The notes beneath the pieces are model-generated. The model was not told where the DNA came from. It was given only the letters and a program-made list of their open reading frames with translations, and ran no database searches. The position numbers and the translations under genes are program-made. A stretch of DNA of 64,000 bases from an uncultured bacterium (GTDB lineage: Bacteria; Bacillota; Clostridia; Lachnospirales; Lachnospiraceae). Of this stretch, positions 7,439-16,170 are shown in pieces. The stretch is taken from positions 62,001-126,000 of the forward strand of contig CAMWUN010000003.1 of assembly GCA_947177425.1 (NCBI GenBank). Direction: 5' to 3'. Numbering within the stretch: position 1 is the first letter of the stretch; each line of letters opens with the position of its first letter.

Positions 7439-8134
7439 ATGCAGAGAATTTTACTGAAATTAAGCGGAGAAGCTCTGGCAGGGGACAAAAAGACAGGCTT
7501 TGACGAAGATACTGTGAGGGCGGTTGCCCTGCAGGTAAAGGAACTGACACAGGAAGGAATCCAGGTGGGAATCGTCACCGGGGGCGGAAACTTTTGGCGG
7601 GGAAGAACCAGTGAAAATATTGACAGGACGAAAGCTGACCAGATTGGGATGCTGGCTACCGTGATGAACTGTATATATGTTTCGGAAATTTTCCGCAGCG
7701 TGGGCATGAATACGGCTGTCCTTACACCTTTTGCATGTGGTTCCTTTACGGAACTTTTTTCCAAGGACAGGGCAGACAAATATTTTAGGAATGGATATGT
7801 GGTCTTTTTTGCCGGGGGAACGGGACACCCTTATTTCTCCACAGATACAGGGGTGGTGCTCCGGGCGGTGGAAGTGGAAGCCCATGTTATTCTGCTGGCA
7901 AAATCCATTGACGGCGTTTATGACAGTGACCCGGCGGTCAATCCTTTAGCGAAAAAGTATGATGAAATCAGTATTGACCAGGTGATTGCCGAAAATCTGC
8001 AGGTGGTGGACATGACGGCCTCCATACTGGCAAGGGACAATAAAATGCCTATGTGGGTATTCAGCTTAAATGAAGAGAACAGTATTGTAAATACAATGAA
8101 AGGAAAGTTTAACGGAACAAAAGTGACGGTATAA
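7439..8134 (+). CDS. pyrH: UMP kinase
   Basis: The 231-residue product belongs to the amino-acid kinase fold. It phosphorylates UMP to UDP in pyrimidine nucleotide synthesis. Visible motifs are KLSGEAL (residues 7-13), VTGGGNFWRGR (about 46-56), FAGGTGHPYFSTD (about 124-136) and the DGVYDSDP loop (about 159-166). Bacterial PyrH is hexameric, inhibited by UTP and unrelated to eukaryotic UMP/CMP kinase. It forms the conserved pyrH-frr-uppS-cdsA-dxr-rseP run; frr begins 15 bp after its stop. Confidence 0.97.
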   Translation: MQRILLKLSGEALAGDKKTGFDEDTVRAVALQVKELTQEGIQVGIVTGGGNFWRGRTSENIDRTKADQIGMLATVMNCIYVSEIFRSVGMNTAVLTPFACGSFTELFSKDRADKYFRNGYVVFFAGGTGHPYFSTDTGVVLRAVEVEAHVILLAKSIDGVYDSDPAVNPLAKKYDEISIDQVIAENLQVVDMTASILARDNKMPMWVFSLNEENSIVNTMKGKFNGTKVTV

Positions 8135-8149
8135 ACGGAGGATAGGAAG

Positions 8150-8701
8150 ATGGATGAAAGATTAAAGATTTATGACGAGAAAATGAGGAAAACCTATGAG
8201 CATTTAGAGAGCGATTATCTGGGAATCAGGGCGGGAAGGGCCAATCCCCATGTACTGGACAAACTCCGGGTAAATTATTATGGGACGCCCACTCCTATTC
8301 AGCAGGTAGGCAATGTCACGATTCCGGAAGCCAGGATGATCCAGATTGCGCCCTGGGAGAAGTCACTGATTAAAGAAATCGAGAAAGCGATTCTGACATC
8401 CGATATCGGAATCAATCCTTCTAATGACGGGGCGGTTATCCGGCTGGTGTTCCCGGAACTTACTGAGGAACGCAGAAAAGATCTGGTGAAGGACGTGAAG
8501 AAGAAGGCGGAAGAGAGCAAAGTGGCTGTCCGTAATATAAGAAGGGACGGAAACGATGCTTTTAAAAAGCTTGCCAAGGCAGAAGTGTCAGAAGATGAAA
8601 TCAAAGAACTGACAGAGGAATTACAAAAACTGACAGATAAGTATATTAAAGATGTTGATAAGCTGATGGAAGAGAAATCAAAAGAAATCCTTACCGTATA
8701 A
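8150..8701 (+). CDS. frr: Ribosome recycling factor
   Basis: The 183-residue product splits post-termination ribosomes together with EF-G. It shows the family pattern of a three-helix bundle plus small beta domain: GIRAGRANPHVLDKLRV (about 26-42), YYGTPTPIQQVGNV, then IRRDGNDAFKKL at about 131-142. The ribosome-binding site GGAGGATAGG is directly upstream. Length is standard (about 185). It is cotranscribed with pyrH. Confidence 0.97.
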   Translation: MDERLKIYDEKMRKTYEHLESDYLGIRAGRANPHVLDKLRVNYYGTPTPIQQVGNVTIPEARMIQIAPWEKSLIKEIEKAILTSDIGINPSNDGAVIRLVFPELTEERRKDLVKDVKKKAEESKVAVRNIRRDGNDAFKKLAKAEVSEDEIKELTEELQKLTDKYIKDVDKLMEEKSKEILTV

Positions 8702-8703
8702 GA

Positions 8704-8738
8704 GCAACGGGCATCCCGCAGGGCGTGGTGCCCGTTGC
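8704..8738 (+). other. Strong hairpin between frr and uppS without a U-tract
   Basis: GCAACGGGCA (8704-8713) pairs perfectly with TGCCCGTTGC (8729-8738). It starts 3 bases after the frr stop and is followed by CGGTGAAAAAG rather than a T-run. It is therefore more likely an RNA stability or processing structure, or a weak attenuator, than an intrinsic terminator. Confidence 0.6.
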
Positions 8739-8764
8739 CGGTGAAAAAGAAAGGTGTCTGATAT

Positions 8765-9481
8765 ATGGCAGAGAAAAATGAACTGGTAATGCCCCGGCAT
8801 GTAGCAATTATTCTGGATGGAAACGGCAGGTGGGCCAAGAGCAAGGGAATGCCCAGAAATTATGGTCACGTACAGGGTGCAAAGGCGGTGGAGGTTATCT
8901 GTGAGGAAGCCTGGCGGATGGGGATACAGTATCTGACGGTTTATGCTTTCAGCACGGAAAACTGGAACCGCCCTAAGGACGAAGTGGATGCCCTTATGAA
9001 GCTTTTGCGGAATTATATGAAAACCTGTCTGGCAACCGCCAGAAAGAACCACATGTGCGTCCGGGTCATCGGCGACAAGACAGGGCTGGACGAGGATATC
9101 AGGAACAGGATTGCCCAACTGGAGGAGTCCACAAAGGACAACGACGGGCTTCATTTTCAGATTGCGTTAAATTATGGGGGCAGGGATGAGATTATCCGCG
9201 CGGTCAGGGAAACTGTGCGCAGGGCAAAAGCCGGAGGTGTTTCAGAGCAGGATGTGACGGAAGACTATTTCTCAGATGTGCTGGATACCCATGGGATTCC
9301 TGAACCGGATTTACTGATACGTACCTGCAATGAGCAGAGGATATCCAATTTTCTGTTGTGGCAGTTAGCTTATACGGAATTTTATTTTACCCCGGTGGCA
9401 TGGCCTGATTTCTCAAAGGAAGAATTGGTCAAAGCTGTGGAAGCATATAATCATAGAGACAGAAGATATGGCCGCATTTAA
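8765..9481 (+). CDS. uppS: Isoprenyl transferase (undecaprenyl diphosphate synthase)
   Basis: The 238-residue cis-prenyltransferase condenses IPP onto FPP to make the C55 carrier lipid for peptidoglycan. The N-terminal signature HVAIILDGNGRWAK contains the catalytic Asp (D18). YAFSTENWNRP follows at about residues 60-70, and the C-terminal signature reads PDLLIRTCNEQRISNFLLWQ. In that signature the common SGEQ is CNEQ here, a minor substitution next to the conserved Glu. It lies between frr and cdsA in the standard order. The ribosome-binding site AAAGGTG is upstream. Confidence 0.95.
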   Translation: MAEKNELVMPRHVAIILDGNGRWAKSKGMPRNYGHVQGAKAVEVICEEAWRMGIQYLTVYAFSTENWNRPKDEVDALMKLLRNYMKTCLATARKNHMCVRVIGDKTGLDEDIRNRIAQLEESTKDNDGLHFQIALNYGGRDEIIRAVRETVRRAKAGGVSEQDVTEDYFSDVLDTHGIPEPDLLIRTCNEQRISNFLLWQLAYTEFYFTPVAWPDFSKEELVKAVEAYNHRDRRYGRI

Positions 9482-9494
9482 GGAGGAGTAAATC

Positions 9495-10343
9495 ATGTTC
9501 GGGAAGAGACTGATGAGCAGTATCATACTGGTGGCTGTGGCGTTATTTACGATCTTGACAGGCGGTTATCTGCTGGCGGCGGTGCTTCTTTTTCTGGCAG
9601 TCACAGCTTATCATGAGCTTATGAAGGCCTGTAAGCTGGCAGGTGGGGAAATGGCGGAGGATAAGGGAAAGAACCTTAAGGTAAACGGCCTTGAGATAAT
9701 CGGGTATGTGGGAATCGGGGCATACTATCTGCTGATGGTGTTTGTTGAAAACAGAATCTATCTCTTTCTGGCACTGATTACCATTCTGGTGGCATTTATG
9801 TTTCTTTACGTTTTTTTGTTTCCCAAATACAGGGCAGAGCAGATTATGTGCGCCTTTTTCTGCACGGCATATGCCCCTGTCATGCTTTCCTTTATTTATC
9901 TGGTAAGAAGCCTTCCCTATGGAATTTATACAGTGTGGATGATCTTTATCAGTTCATGGATTTGCGATACCTGCGCTTACATGGTGGGGATGCTGATTGG
10001 GAAGCATAAGCTTGCCCCAGTCTTAAGCCCCAAGAAATCCATTGAGGGAGCCGTGGGAGGGATTGCAGGATCTGCCCTTGTGGGAGCAGTCTATGCATAC
10101 TTCATGGTAGAACACGTCATTGAACAGCAGCAGATCACATGGATTTTTGTGCTGATAAGCGCAGTAGGCGCCGTTATTTCCCAGGTAGGCGACCTTGCGG
10201 CGTCGGCTATTAAGAGAAATCATGAAATAAAGGACTACGGAAAGCTGATACCTGGCCATGGAGGCGTCATGGACCGGTTTGACAGTGTGATATTCACAGC
10301 ACCCATGATTTATTTTTTGGCGCTTTTGCTGATACATGGGTAA
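9495..10343 (+). CDS. cdsA: Phosphatidate cytidylyltransferase
   Basis: The 282-residue integral membrane enzyme makes CDP-diacylglycerol from phosphatidate and CTP, the branch point of phospholipid synthesis. About eight hydrophobic segments are visible. The C-terminal CDS signature is complete (SAIKRNHEIKDYGKLIPGHG followed by GVMDRFDS), with the paired Asp residues that bind Mg. GGAGG lies just before the ATG, 13 bp after uppS. The only odd feature is a somewhat hydrophilic loop (about residues 45-65). Confidence 0.95.
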   Translation: MFGKRLMSSIILVAVALFTILTGGYLLAAVLLFLAVTAYHELMKACKLAGGEMAEDKGKNLKVNGLEIIGYVGIGAYYLLMVFVENRIYLFLALITILVAFMFLYVFLFPKYRAEQIMCAFFCTAYAPVMLSFIYLVRSLPYGIYTVWMIFISSWICDTCAYMVGMLIGKHKLAPVLSPKKSIEGAVGGIAGSALVGAVYAYFMVEHVIEQQQITWIFVLISAVGAVISQVGDLAASAIKRNHEIKDYGKLIPGHGGVMDRFDSVIFTAPMIYFLALLLIHG

Positions 10344-10419
10344 TATACGGGCTGGATATATCAAATGGCGGACAGTTCAGGAGCGTTGTATCCTGTGCCT
10401 GCCATGAAGGGAGGACGAG

Positions 10420-11568
10420 ATGAAAAGGATTGGAATTTTGGGCTCTACAGGCTCTATTGGCACCCAGACACTGGAAATTGTGCGGAGCAATAGGGATTTG
10501 CAGGTTACAGCCCTTGCGGCGGGCAGTAATGTGCAAAAGATGGAGACGCAGATTCGTGAGTTTTCACCGGAATACGCGGTCATGTGGACCTTAGAGGCGG
10601 CCAGTGACCTTAAAACAAGGGTGGCAGATACGGGAACGAAGGTTCTCTGGGGTATGGACGGTCTTTTGGAAATTGCAGTTTTGGAGCAGATGGATGTTTT
10701 GGTTACAGCCATTGTGGGCATGATAGGTATAAGGCCCACGATTGCGGCAATCCAGGCAGGGAAGACTATTGCCCTTGCGAATAAAGAGACGCTGGTGACG
10801 GCAGGCCATATTATTATGCCGCTGGCGGCTGGAAAAAAAGTGTCCATTCTGCCTGTAGACAGTGAGCACAGCGCAATTTTCCAGTCCATGCATGGGGAAA
10901 ATAAGGAACGGGTGAGGAAGATACTTCTTACTGCTTCGGGAGGGCCGTTCAGAGGAAAAAAGAGAGAGCATCTTGCGGATATCACAGTGGAAGATGCCTT
11001 AAAGCATCCCAACTGGTCTATGGGAAAGAAAATTACGGTGGATTCTTCCACCCTTGTAAATAAAGGACTGGAGGTCATTGAGGCCAAATGGCTGTTTGGG
11101 ACAGATCCGGAAGATATCCAGGTGATTGTCCATCCCCAGAGCATTATTCATTCCATGGTGGAATACGTGGATGGGGGGATTATGGCCCAGATGGGTATGC
11201 CTGATATGAAGCTGCCAATCCAGTATGCGCTGTTTTATCCAGACAGGCGCCCCATGGAGGGGAAGCGGGTTGATTTTTACCAGTTATCTTCCATGACTTT
11301 TGAGAAGCCGGATATGGAAACATTCCGGGGGCTTTCCATGGCTTATGAGGCAGTTGGGAAGGGCGGAAGCATGCCAACTGTTTACAATGCGGCAAATGAA
11401 AAGGCGGTGGCGCTTTTCCTTGAACGGAAAATCAGATTCCTTGAAATCTATGATCTGATTCAGGGCGCCATGGAGCAGCATAAGGTCATACAGAATCCTT
11501 CCGTGGAGGAAATTCTTGAAACGGAAGCGTCGGTTTACGAATATATTGATGCCAGCAGGAGGTTGTAG
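10420..11568 (+). CDS. dxr: 1-deoxy-D-xylulose 5-phosphate reductoisomerase
   Basis: The 382-residue enzyme converts DXP to MEP, the first committed step of the MEP isoprenoid pathway. The NADPH-binding motif GSTGSIGTQTLEI (about residues 7-19) is present. So are NKETLVTAG (about 124-132) and the metal/substrate loop DSEHSAIFQ (about 147-155), along with a C-terminal helical domain (YNAANEKAVALFL). It makes the substrate chain that UppS upstream consumes. The start is supported by GGGAGGACG 7 bases upstream. rseP begins 1 bp after its stop. Confidence 0.96.
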   Translation: MKRIGILGSTGSIGTQTLEIVRSNRDLQVTALAAGSNVQKMETQIREFSPEYAVMWTLEAASDLKTRVADTGTKVLWGMDGLLEIAVLEQMDVLVTAIVGMIGIRPTIAAIQAGKTIALANKETLVTAGHIIMPLAAGKKVSILPVDSEHSAIFQSMHGENKERVRKILLTASGGPFRGKKREHLADITVEDALKHPNWSMGKKITVDSSTLVNKGLEVIEAKWLFGTDPEDIQVIVHPQSIIHSMVEYVDGGIMAQMGMPDMKLPIQYALFYPDRRPMEGKRVDFYQLSSMTFEKPDMETFRGLSMAYEAVGKGGSMPTVYNAANEKAVALFLERKIRFLEIYDLIQGAMEQHKVIQNPSVEEILETEASVYEYIDASRRL

Positions 11569-11569
11569 A

Positions 11570-12622
11570 GTGGCTGTATCTATTATTTTATTTCTCATAA
11601 TATTTTTTGTGGTGGTAATATCACATGAATTTGGGCATTTCATTGTAGCAAAGAAAAACGGCATACGCGTGGTGGAGTTTTTTATTGGAATGGGCCCGGC
11701 TCTGTTCTCTTTTACAAAAGGAGGAACCAAATATTCCTTAAAGCTTCTGCCCATCGGCGGAGCCTGTATGTTTGAAGGAGAGGACGGACTGGAAAAAGAA
11801 AAGGGTGAACTGTCCGAGGGAGCCTTTCCCAATGCTCCTGTGTGGGCCAGGTTTTCAACGGTTTTTGCCGGCCCGTTGTTTAACTTTATCACGGCCTATG
11901 TGATGGCCCTTATTATTGTATCTTTCTGCGGCGTACTGACGCCCCATGTACAGAAGGTTTATGAGGGCAGCCAGGCGGCAGCGGCTGGGCTGCAGGAAGG
12001 AGATGTGATTAAGGAAATCAACGGAAAGCGGATTCATCTCGGTGAGGATGTTACGCTGATTTCCCAGCTCAACACTAAGGGAGAAAGTCTGACAGTCACC
12101 TATGAGCGTAACGGGCAGGAATATACTACGGTTATTAAACCAACCTATGACGAAGAAGCCCAGCGCTATGTCATGGGTATTGCGGCGGGACAATATTTAA
12201 AGTGCAATGTGCCCCAGACTTTCCAGTATGGTTTCTATACCATGAAATTCTATGCGGAAGCCACCTTTAAGAGCCTTAAGATGCTGGTGACAGGCCAGCT
12301 TTCAAGGGATGATGTGTCAGGACCGGTTGGGATTGTGAAGGTAGTGGATGATGTTTACGATTCGGCCAAATCCTACGGCGCGCTGGATGTAGCCCTTAAC
12401 ATGATTAATATTGCGCTTTTGCTGTCGGTGAACTTGGGGATTATGAATTTGTTGCCTCTCCCGGCTCTTGACGGCGGGCGTTTGGTATTTTTGCTGGTAG
12501 AAGCCATCCGGGGCAGGCCGGTTCCGCCTGAAAAGGAAGGGATGGTGCATTTAGCGGGGATGATGGCACTGATGGTGCTGATGGTTCTGGTATTGTTCAA
12601 TGATATATCAAAATTTTTCTAG
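11570..12622 (+). CDS. rseP: Site-2 protease RseP/RasP family zinc metalloprotease
   Basis: The 350-residue intramembrane protease cleaves membrane-spanning anti-sigma factors and leftover signal peptides. HEFGH (H19, E20, H23) is the zinc site in the first helix. A single PDZ domain (about 125-205) follows, and the second active-site motif LPLPALDGG provides D301. GTG 11570 is chosen because AGGAGG lies 7 bases upstream (11557-11562) and it directly follows the dxr stop; the frame is open further upstream, but that part overlaps dxr. It is the last gene of the pyrH-to-rseP run and is followed by a long terminator. Confidence 0.94.
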   Translation: MAVSIILFLIIFFVVVISHEFGHFIVAKKNGIRVVEFFIGMGPALFSFTKGGTKYSLKLLPIGGACMFEGEDGLEKEKGELSEGAFPNAPVWARFSTVFAGPLFNFITAYVMALIIVSFCGVLTPHVQKVYEGSQAAAAGLQEGDVIKEINGKRIHLGEDVTLISQLNTKGESLTVTYERNGQEYTTVIKPTYDEEAQRYVMGIAAGQYLKCNVPQTFQYGFYTMKFYAEATFKSLKMLVTGQLSRDDVSGPVGIVKVVDDVYDSAKSYGALDVALNMINIALLLSVNLGIMNLLPLPALDGGRLVFLLVEAIRGRPVPPEKEGMVHLAGMMALMVLMVLVLFNDISKFF

Positions 12623-12643
12623 CTATTTATAGAATAACGCATG

Positions 12644-12707
12644 GAATTCATATACAATATTACCGAAATTCTGTTTTTGGTAATATTGTATAATGGATTC
12701 TTTTTTT
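12644..12707 (+). terminator. Long terminator after rseP
   Basis: TATACAATATTACC (12651-12664) pairs with GGTAATATTGTATA (12679-12692). The stem is extended outward by GAATTCA against ATGGATTC with one wobble. It gives about 20 bp of stem, followed by seven T at 12701-12707. Confidence 0.9.
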
Positions 12708-12722
12708 ATGGGATTATATAAT
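12694..12722 (+). promoter_or_regulatory. Possible promoter of the PP2C/kinase pair
   Basis: TATAAT at 12717-12722 lies 17 bp after TGGATT (12694-12699), a weak -35 located in the terminator arm. Transcription would start near 12729, just before the AGGAGG at 12739. The -10 is good and the -35 poor. Confidence 0.4.
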
Positions 12723-12753
12723 TGGCGTAGAAGCTTACAGGAGGTTTTTTGTT

Positions 12754-13548
12754 TTGAATATTATTTCGGGAGTATATTGGAACCGGGGAGGGCAGGCTGT
12801 GAATCAGGATTCTGTTACACTGCAGCAGGCAGTTACCGGACGGGGACGGGTGATGATGGCGGCGGTCAGCGACGGAATCGGCGGTCTGCCGGAAGGGGAG
12901 ACTGCCAGCGGATACATAACGGAAAAGCTGGTGGAGAACTTTTACGGACAGGCGGTTTCTCTTGCAGCCAGAGGGAAGAGGGCAAAGTTTATCAGGAATA
13001 GTTTTTTGCGGTGCTTCTGCAGTATGAATGAGGAACTGCGCAGATATGCGGAAGGGAAAGGCATCAGGCTTGGGGCGACAGTTTCCCTTTTATTTATCTG
13101 GCGGAATCATTATTTGATTTTCCATCTGGGGGACAGCAGAATTTATCAGTATCATTCTGTAAAAGGTCATAGAGAACAGCACTGCTATGGGAGATGTCCG
13201 AATGAGATACATTGTGACAGGGGGCCTTCTAATGGGGTACCGGTTCTGCTGACTACCGACCATTCAAGGGGAGGCCATGGGATTAGCAGGTGCATGGGCA
13301 GTTTTCCCTATCAGCGCCCGGATATACAGTCTGGAACTATTCATGGGGAATGTGCCTTTCTGCTGTGTACAGACGGCTTTTACAGAACCTTTGACAAAGA
13401 GACGGCGGCGGCCCTGAACCCGGAGGATATAAGCGGCGAGGGCCAGATTGAAAAGCGGCTGAAAGCTATGGCTTCCTGTGCCTGCCGGAAGGGAGAGAAG
13501 GACAATATGTCAGCCATTTATCTGATTGCAAACAGGGGGAAAGAATGA
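12754..13548 (+). CDS. PP2C-type protein serine/threonine phosphatase
   Basis: The 264-residue product has the metal-binding motifs of PPM phosphatases in order: NQDS (about 17-20), SDGIGGLPEGE (about 39-49), LGDSRIY (about 126-132), LLTTDHS, LLCTDGF (about 207-213) and EKDNMSAI near the end. The metal aspartates are therefore all in place and the enzyme is probably active. The start is a TTG at 12754, 10 bases after AGGAGG. A Cys/His/Arg-rich loop (about residues 135-160, HREQHCYGRCPNEIHC) replaces the usual short turn before the DHS motif and is unusual. The stop overlaps the start of the kinase by ATGA, so the two are translationally coupled. It probably reverses that kinase's phosphorylations. 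Confidence 0.88.
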   Translation: MNIISGVYWNRGGQAVNQDSVTLQQAVTGRGRVMMAAVSDGIGGLPEGETASGYITEKLVENFYGQAVSLAARGKRAKFIRNSFLRCFCSMNEELRRYAEGKGIRLGATVSLLFIWRNHYLIFHLGDSRIYQYHSVKGHREQHCYGRCPNEIHCDRGPSNGVPVLLTTDHSRGGHGISRCMGSFPYQRPDIQSGTIHGECAFLLCTDGFYRTFDKETAAALNPEDISGEGQIEKRLKAMASCACRKGEKDNMSAIYLIANRGKE

Positions 13549-14864
13549 AAAAGATATGGTTTCATAAATATGAGGTACTGCGTCTTCTGGGGCAGGGAGG
13601 AACAGGGAAAGTCTATCTTGTCAGGGACATGCACCTGAACCGTCTGGCTGCAGTCAAGGAGAGCAGGGACAGCTTCCTGCAGAGTGAGACTGCTATTTTA
13701 AAGAAACTGGATCACCCGGGGCTTCCGGGCATATATGACTGCTTTAAGCAGGGGGACAGCACCTTTCTGGTGATGGAATACATTGAGGGCATGACTCTCA
13801 GACAGTATCTGGATAAGCATGGGAAGGTTACGGAAAGGCAGGCTGTCAGATGGATGATGGAACTGTGCGGGATACTTGGTTATCTTCATGGCAGAAGCCC
13901 TAAGGTGATTTACAGGGATTTGAAGCCGGAAAACATTATGATACGCCAGGATGGAAGGCTGAAGCTGATAGACCTGGGAACCGCTGTCAATGACTTTGGC
14001 GGGGAAGGGCAGGAAGGCTTCTGGGCAGGAACCGCAGGATACAGTCCGCCGGAGCAGTGGAAGGAAACAAGGGGAGATGTGACCTGGGATATATTTGGTG
14101 CAGGAGCGGTTTTTCATGAAATGCTGACGGGCATAAGCCCGGCAAGACCGCCCTATGAGAGAAGACCCCTTGGGGAGTATGACAGAAGCCTTTCCAAATC
14201 ATTAAATAAAATCATCAAAACCTGTACGGACAGGAATCCCTCTGACAGATACCAGTCTGTGAAAGAAATAGAAACGGCGCTTCTTCATTATCATGAACCA
14301 TTTCCTTTAAGTAAAATGTGGTGGGTGCTGAAAAAATCCATAGTGGCATCGGCCGCCGCTTACACGGCTTTCTGCTTTCTTGCACCCTTGCTTCAGGGAA
14401 TTCCCGGAAACCAGATTCCCTTTCCTTATCTTGAAAAACCGCTTTTTCTGCTCATGATTACTTTGCTTTTATTCCTGCTGTTTTTGGGGCGTAAAAGCAG
14501 ACTGCAGTTTATGCAAAAGCAGGAAAAGAATATCTGGCTTACCGAGAAACAGTTTTCCGGTCTTCTTTCCCTGCTGCTCTTTCTGCTGGCAGGCACATGG
14601 AATCCTGGTCAGGCTGCCGATCCTCCTTTTACGGTCTGTGCCTGGGAAGAGCAGGAGAAATTGTGGGTGGAGATGCGCGATAGCCAGTGGAGGAAAATGC
14701 TCCTTAAGGAAGATGCAGTGCTGAAAACATGGGCGCCTGTCCGGTTTGAAATTCCCCCGGAGCGTCTGCCTGACCAGGAACTGTCCATGCAGCTTATAGC
14801 TACAGGGGAAGACGGAAGCATGTATACCAGCCGTATTTTCAAGGTGCATCCTACACCTCCTTAA
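13545..14864 (+). CDS. Membrane Ser/Thr protein kinase without PASTA repeats
   Basis: The 439-residue product begins with a Hanks-type kinase domain (about 1-265). It has a glycine loop GQGGTGKV (16-23), Lys38 in AVKE, catalytic Y-R-D (123-125) in YRDLKPENIM, DLG (143-145) in place of DFG, and a GTAGYSPPEQW activation segment. HRD reads YRD, seen in some bacterial kinases. Three hydrophobic segments follow (about 262-285, 296-315, 325-345). The last ~85 residues look like a small beta-rich domain (VCAWEEQEKLWVEMRD...FEIPPERL) of unknown type. PrkC-type PASTA domains are missing, so this is not the usual muropeptide-sensing kinase. It is coupled to the PP2C gene upstream. The signal sensed is unknown. 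Confidence 0.85.
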   Translation: MKKIWFHKYEVLRLLGQGGTGKVYLVRDMHLNRLAAVKESRDSFLQSETAILKKLDHPGLPGIYDCFKQGDSTFLVMEYIEGMTLRQYLDKHGKVTERQAVRWMMELCGILGYLHGRSPKVIYRDLKPENIMIRQDGRLKLIDLGTAVNDFGGEGQEGFWAGTAGYSPPEQWKETRGDVTWDIFGAGAVFHEMLTGISPARPPYERRPLGEYDRSLSKSLNKIIKTCTDRNPSDRYQSVKEIETALLHYHEPFPLSKMWWVLKKSIVASAAAYTAFCFLAPLLQGIPGNQIPFPYLEKPLFLLMITLLLFLLFLGRKSRLQFMQKQEKNIWLTEKQFSGLLSLLLFLLAGTWNPGQAADPPFTVCAWEEQEKLWVEMRDSQWRKMLLKEDAVLKTWAPVRFEIPPERLPDQELSMQLIATGEDGSMYTSRIFKVHPTPP

Positions 14865-14996
14865 GTGTGCCTGAAAATCTTCCGCAATCTGTACGCCCTG
14901 CTAAACATACTCCAGGCTGCATTTTACAGGCTGCCACAGGCTGAACGCTGAGATATATCTGCTGTAGATATGTAAAAAAGAAAGAAAGCAGGTTCA

Positions 14997-15025
14997 TAGA
15001 CAATTTGTATGAAAGTGGATATAAT
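14997..15025 (+). promoter_or_regulatory. Promoter of ispG-polC
   Basis: TAGACA (14997-15002), a 17-bp spacer, TATAAT (15020-15025). Transcription would start near 15032, 55 nt before ispG. The rest of the 222-bp gap (14865-14996) shows no gene. Confidence 0.75.
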
Positions 15026-15086
15026 AAAAATATGGCACTGGTATTTGAATTGTTACGGGAAGACAGTATAAAGTGGAGGGAAAGAA

Positions 15087-16142
15087 ATGACAAGAGAAAA
15101 TACAAGGGTAATACATATTGGAAACAGGACGATTGGGGGAGGAAGCCCTATTTTAATACAATCCATGACAAACACCAGAACAGAGGATGTGGAGGCGACG
15201 GTAGAGCAGATTCACCGTCTTGAGCAGGCAGGCTGTGAAATTATCCGGTGTACGGTGCCTACTTTGGAGGCCGCCCGGGCTATTGGCAGAATTAAAAAGC
15301 AGATATCCATCCCTCTTGTCGCGGATATTCATTTTGACTACAAAATGGCAATTGCGGCCATGGAAAACGGCGCTGACAAAATCAGAATCAACCCTGGCAA
15401 TATTGGCGGACAGGATAAGGTAGCGGCGGTGGTGGCCGTAGCAAGAGAGAGGAATATTCCTATACGTGTGGGGGTAAACAGCGGTTCACTGGAAAAGGAA
15501 CTGGTAGAAAAATATCATGGGGTTACAGCGCAGGGAATCGTGGAGAGTGCGTTGGATAAGGTTTATATGATAGAGAAGCTGGGATATGAAAATATGGTAA
15601 TCAGCATCAAATCGTCGGATGTTCTTATGTGTGTAAAGGCTCATGAACTTCTGGCACAAAAGACGGATTATCCTCTTCATGTGGGAATTACGGAGTCTGG
15701 CACAATTATAAGCGGCAATATCAAATCTTCCATTGGACTTGCCCTGATACTGCATCAGGGAATTGGTGATACCATACGTGTATCGCTGACTGGAGATCCG
15801 GTAGAGGAGGTTAAATCGGCCAGGCTGATCCTGCGCACGCTGGGGCTTAGGAAAGGAGGAATAGAGGTGGTGTCCTGTCCCACCTGCGGAAGAACCAAAA
15901 TAGATTTAATTGGCCTTGCCAATCAGGTTGAAACTATGGCGGCACAGTTTCCTCTGGATATCAAAGTGGCCGTTATGGGATGCGCTGTTAATGGCCCCGG
16001 GGAAGCGAAAGAGGCGGATATAGGTATTGCAGGAGGCATGGGGGAAGGCCTGCTGATCAAAAAGGGAGAGATTATTAAGAAAGTACCCGAAGAACAGCTT
16101 CTTACAGTGCTTCGGGAGGAACTGGAGCATTGGAACGACTAA
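15087..16142 (+). CDS. ispG: 4-hydroxy-3-methylbut-2-en-1-yl diphosphate synthase
   Basis: The 351-residue enzyme converts MEcPP to HMBPP, the penultimate step of the MEP pathway, using a [4Fe-4S] cluster. The cluster ligands C264 and C267 (SCPTCGRT) and C299 (MGCAVNGPGE) are visible, as is the final conserved Glu region in AVNGPGEAKEADIGIAGG. The N-terminal TIM barrel carries QSMTNTRTEDVEAT and KIRINPGNIG. TGGAGGGAAAG precedes the ATG. It is followed 28 bp later by polC, the usual clostridial rseP-ispG-polC order apart from the inserted PP2C/kinase pair. Confidence 0.96.
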   Translation: MTRENTRVIHIGNRTIGGGSPILIQSMTNTRTEDVEATVEQIHRLEQAGCEIIRCTVPTLEAARAIGRIKKQISIPLVADIHFDYKMAIAAMENGADKIRINPGNIGGQDKVAAVVAVARERNIPIRVGVNSGSLEKELVEKYHGVTAQGIVESALDKVYMIEKLGYENMVISIKSSDVLMCVKAHELLAQKTDYPLHVGITESGTIISGNIKSSIGLALILHQGIGDTIRVSLTGDPVEEVKSARLILRTLGLRKGGIEVVSCPTCGRTKIDLIGLANQVETMAAQFPLDIKVAVMGCAVNGPGEAKEADIGIAGGMGEGLLIKKGEIIKKVPEEQLLTVLREELEHWND

Positions 16143-16170
16143 ATAAACAGGAGCAGATAAATTAAGTATC

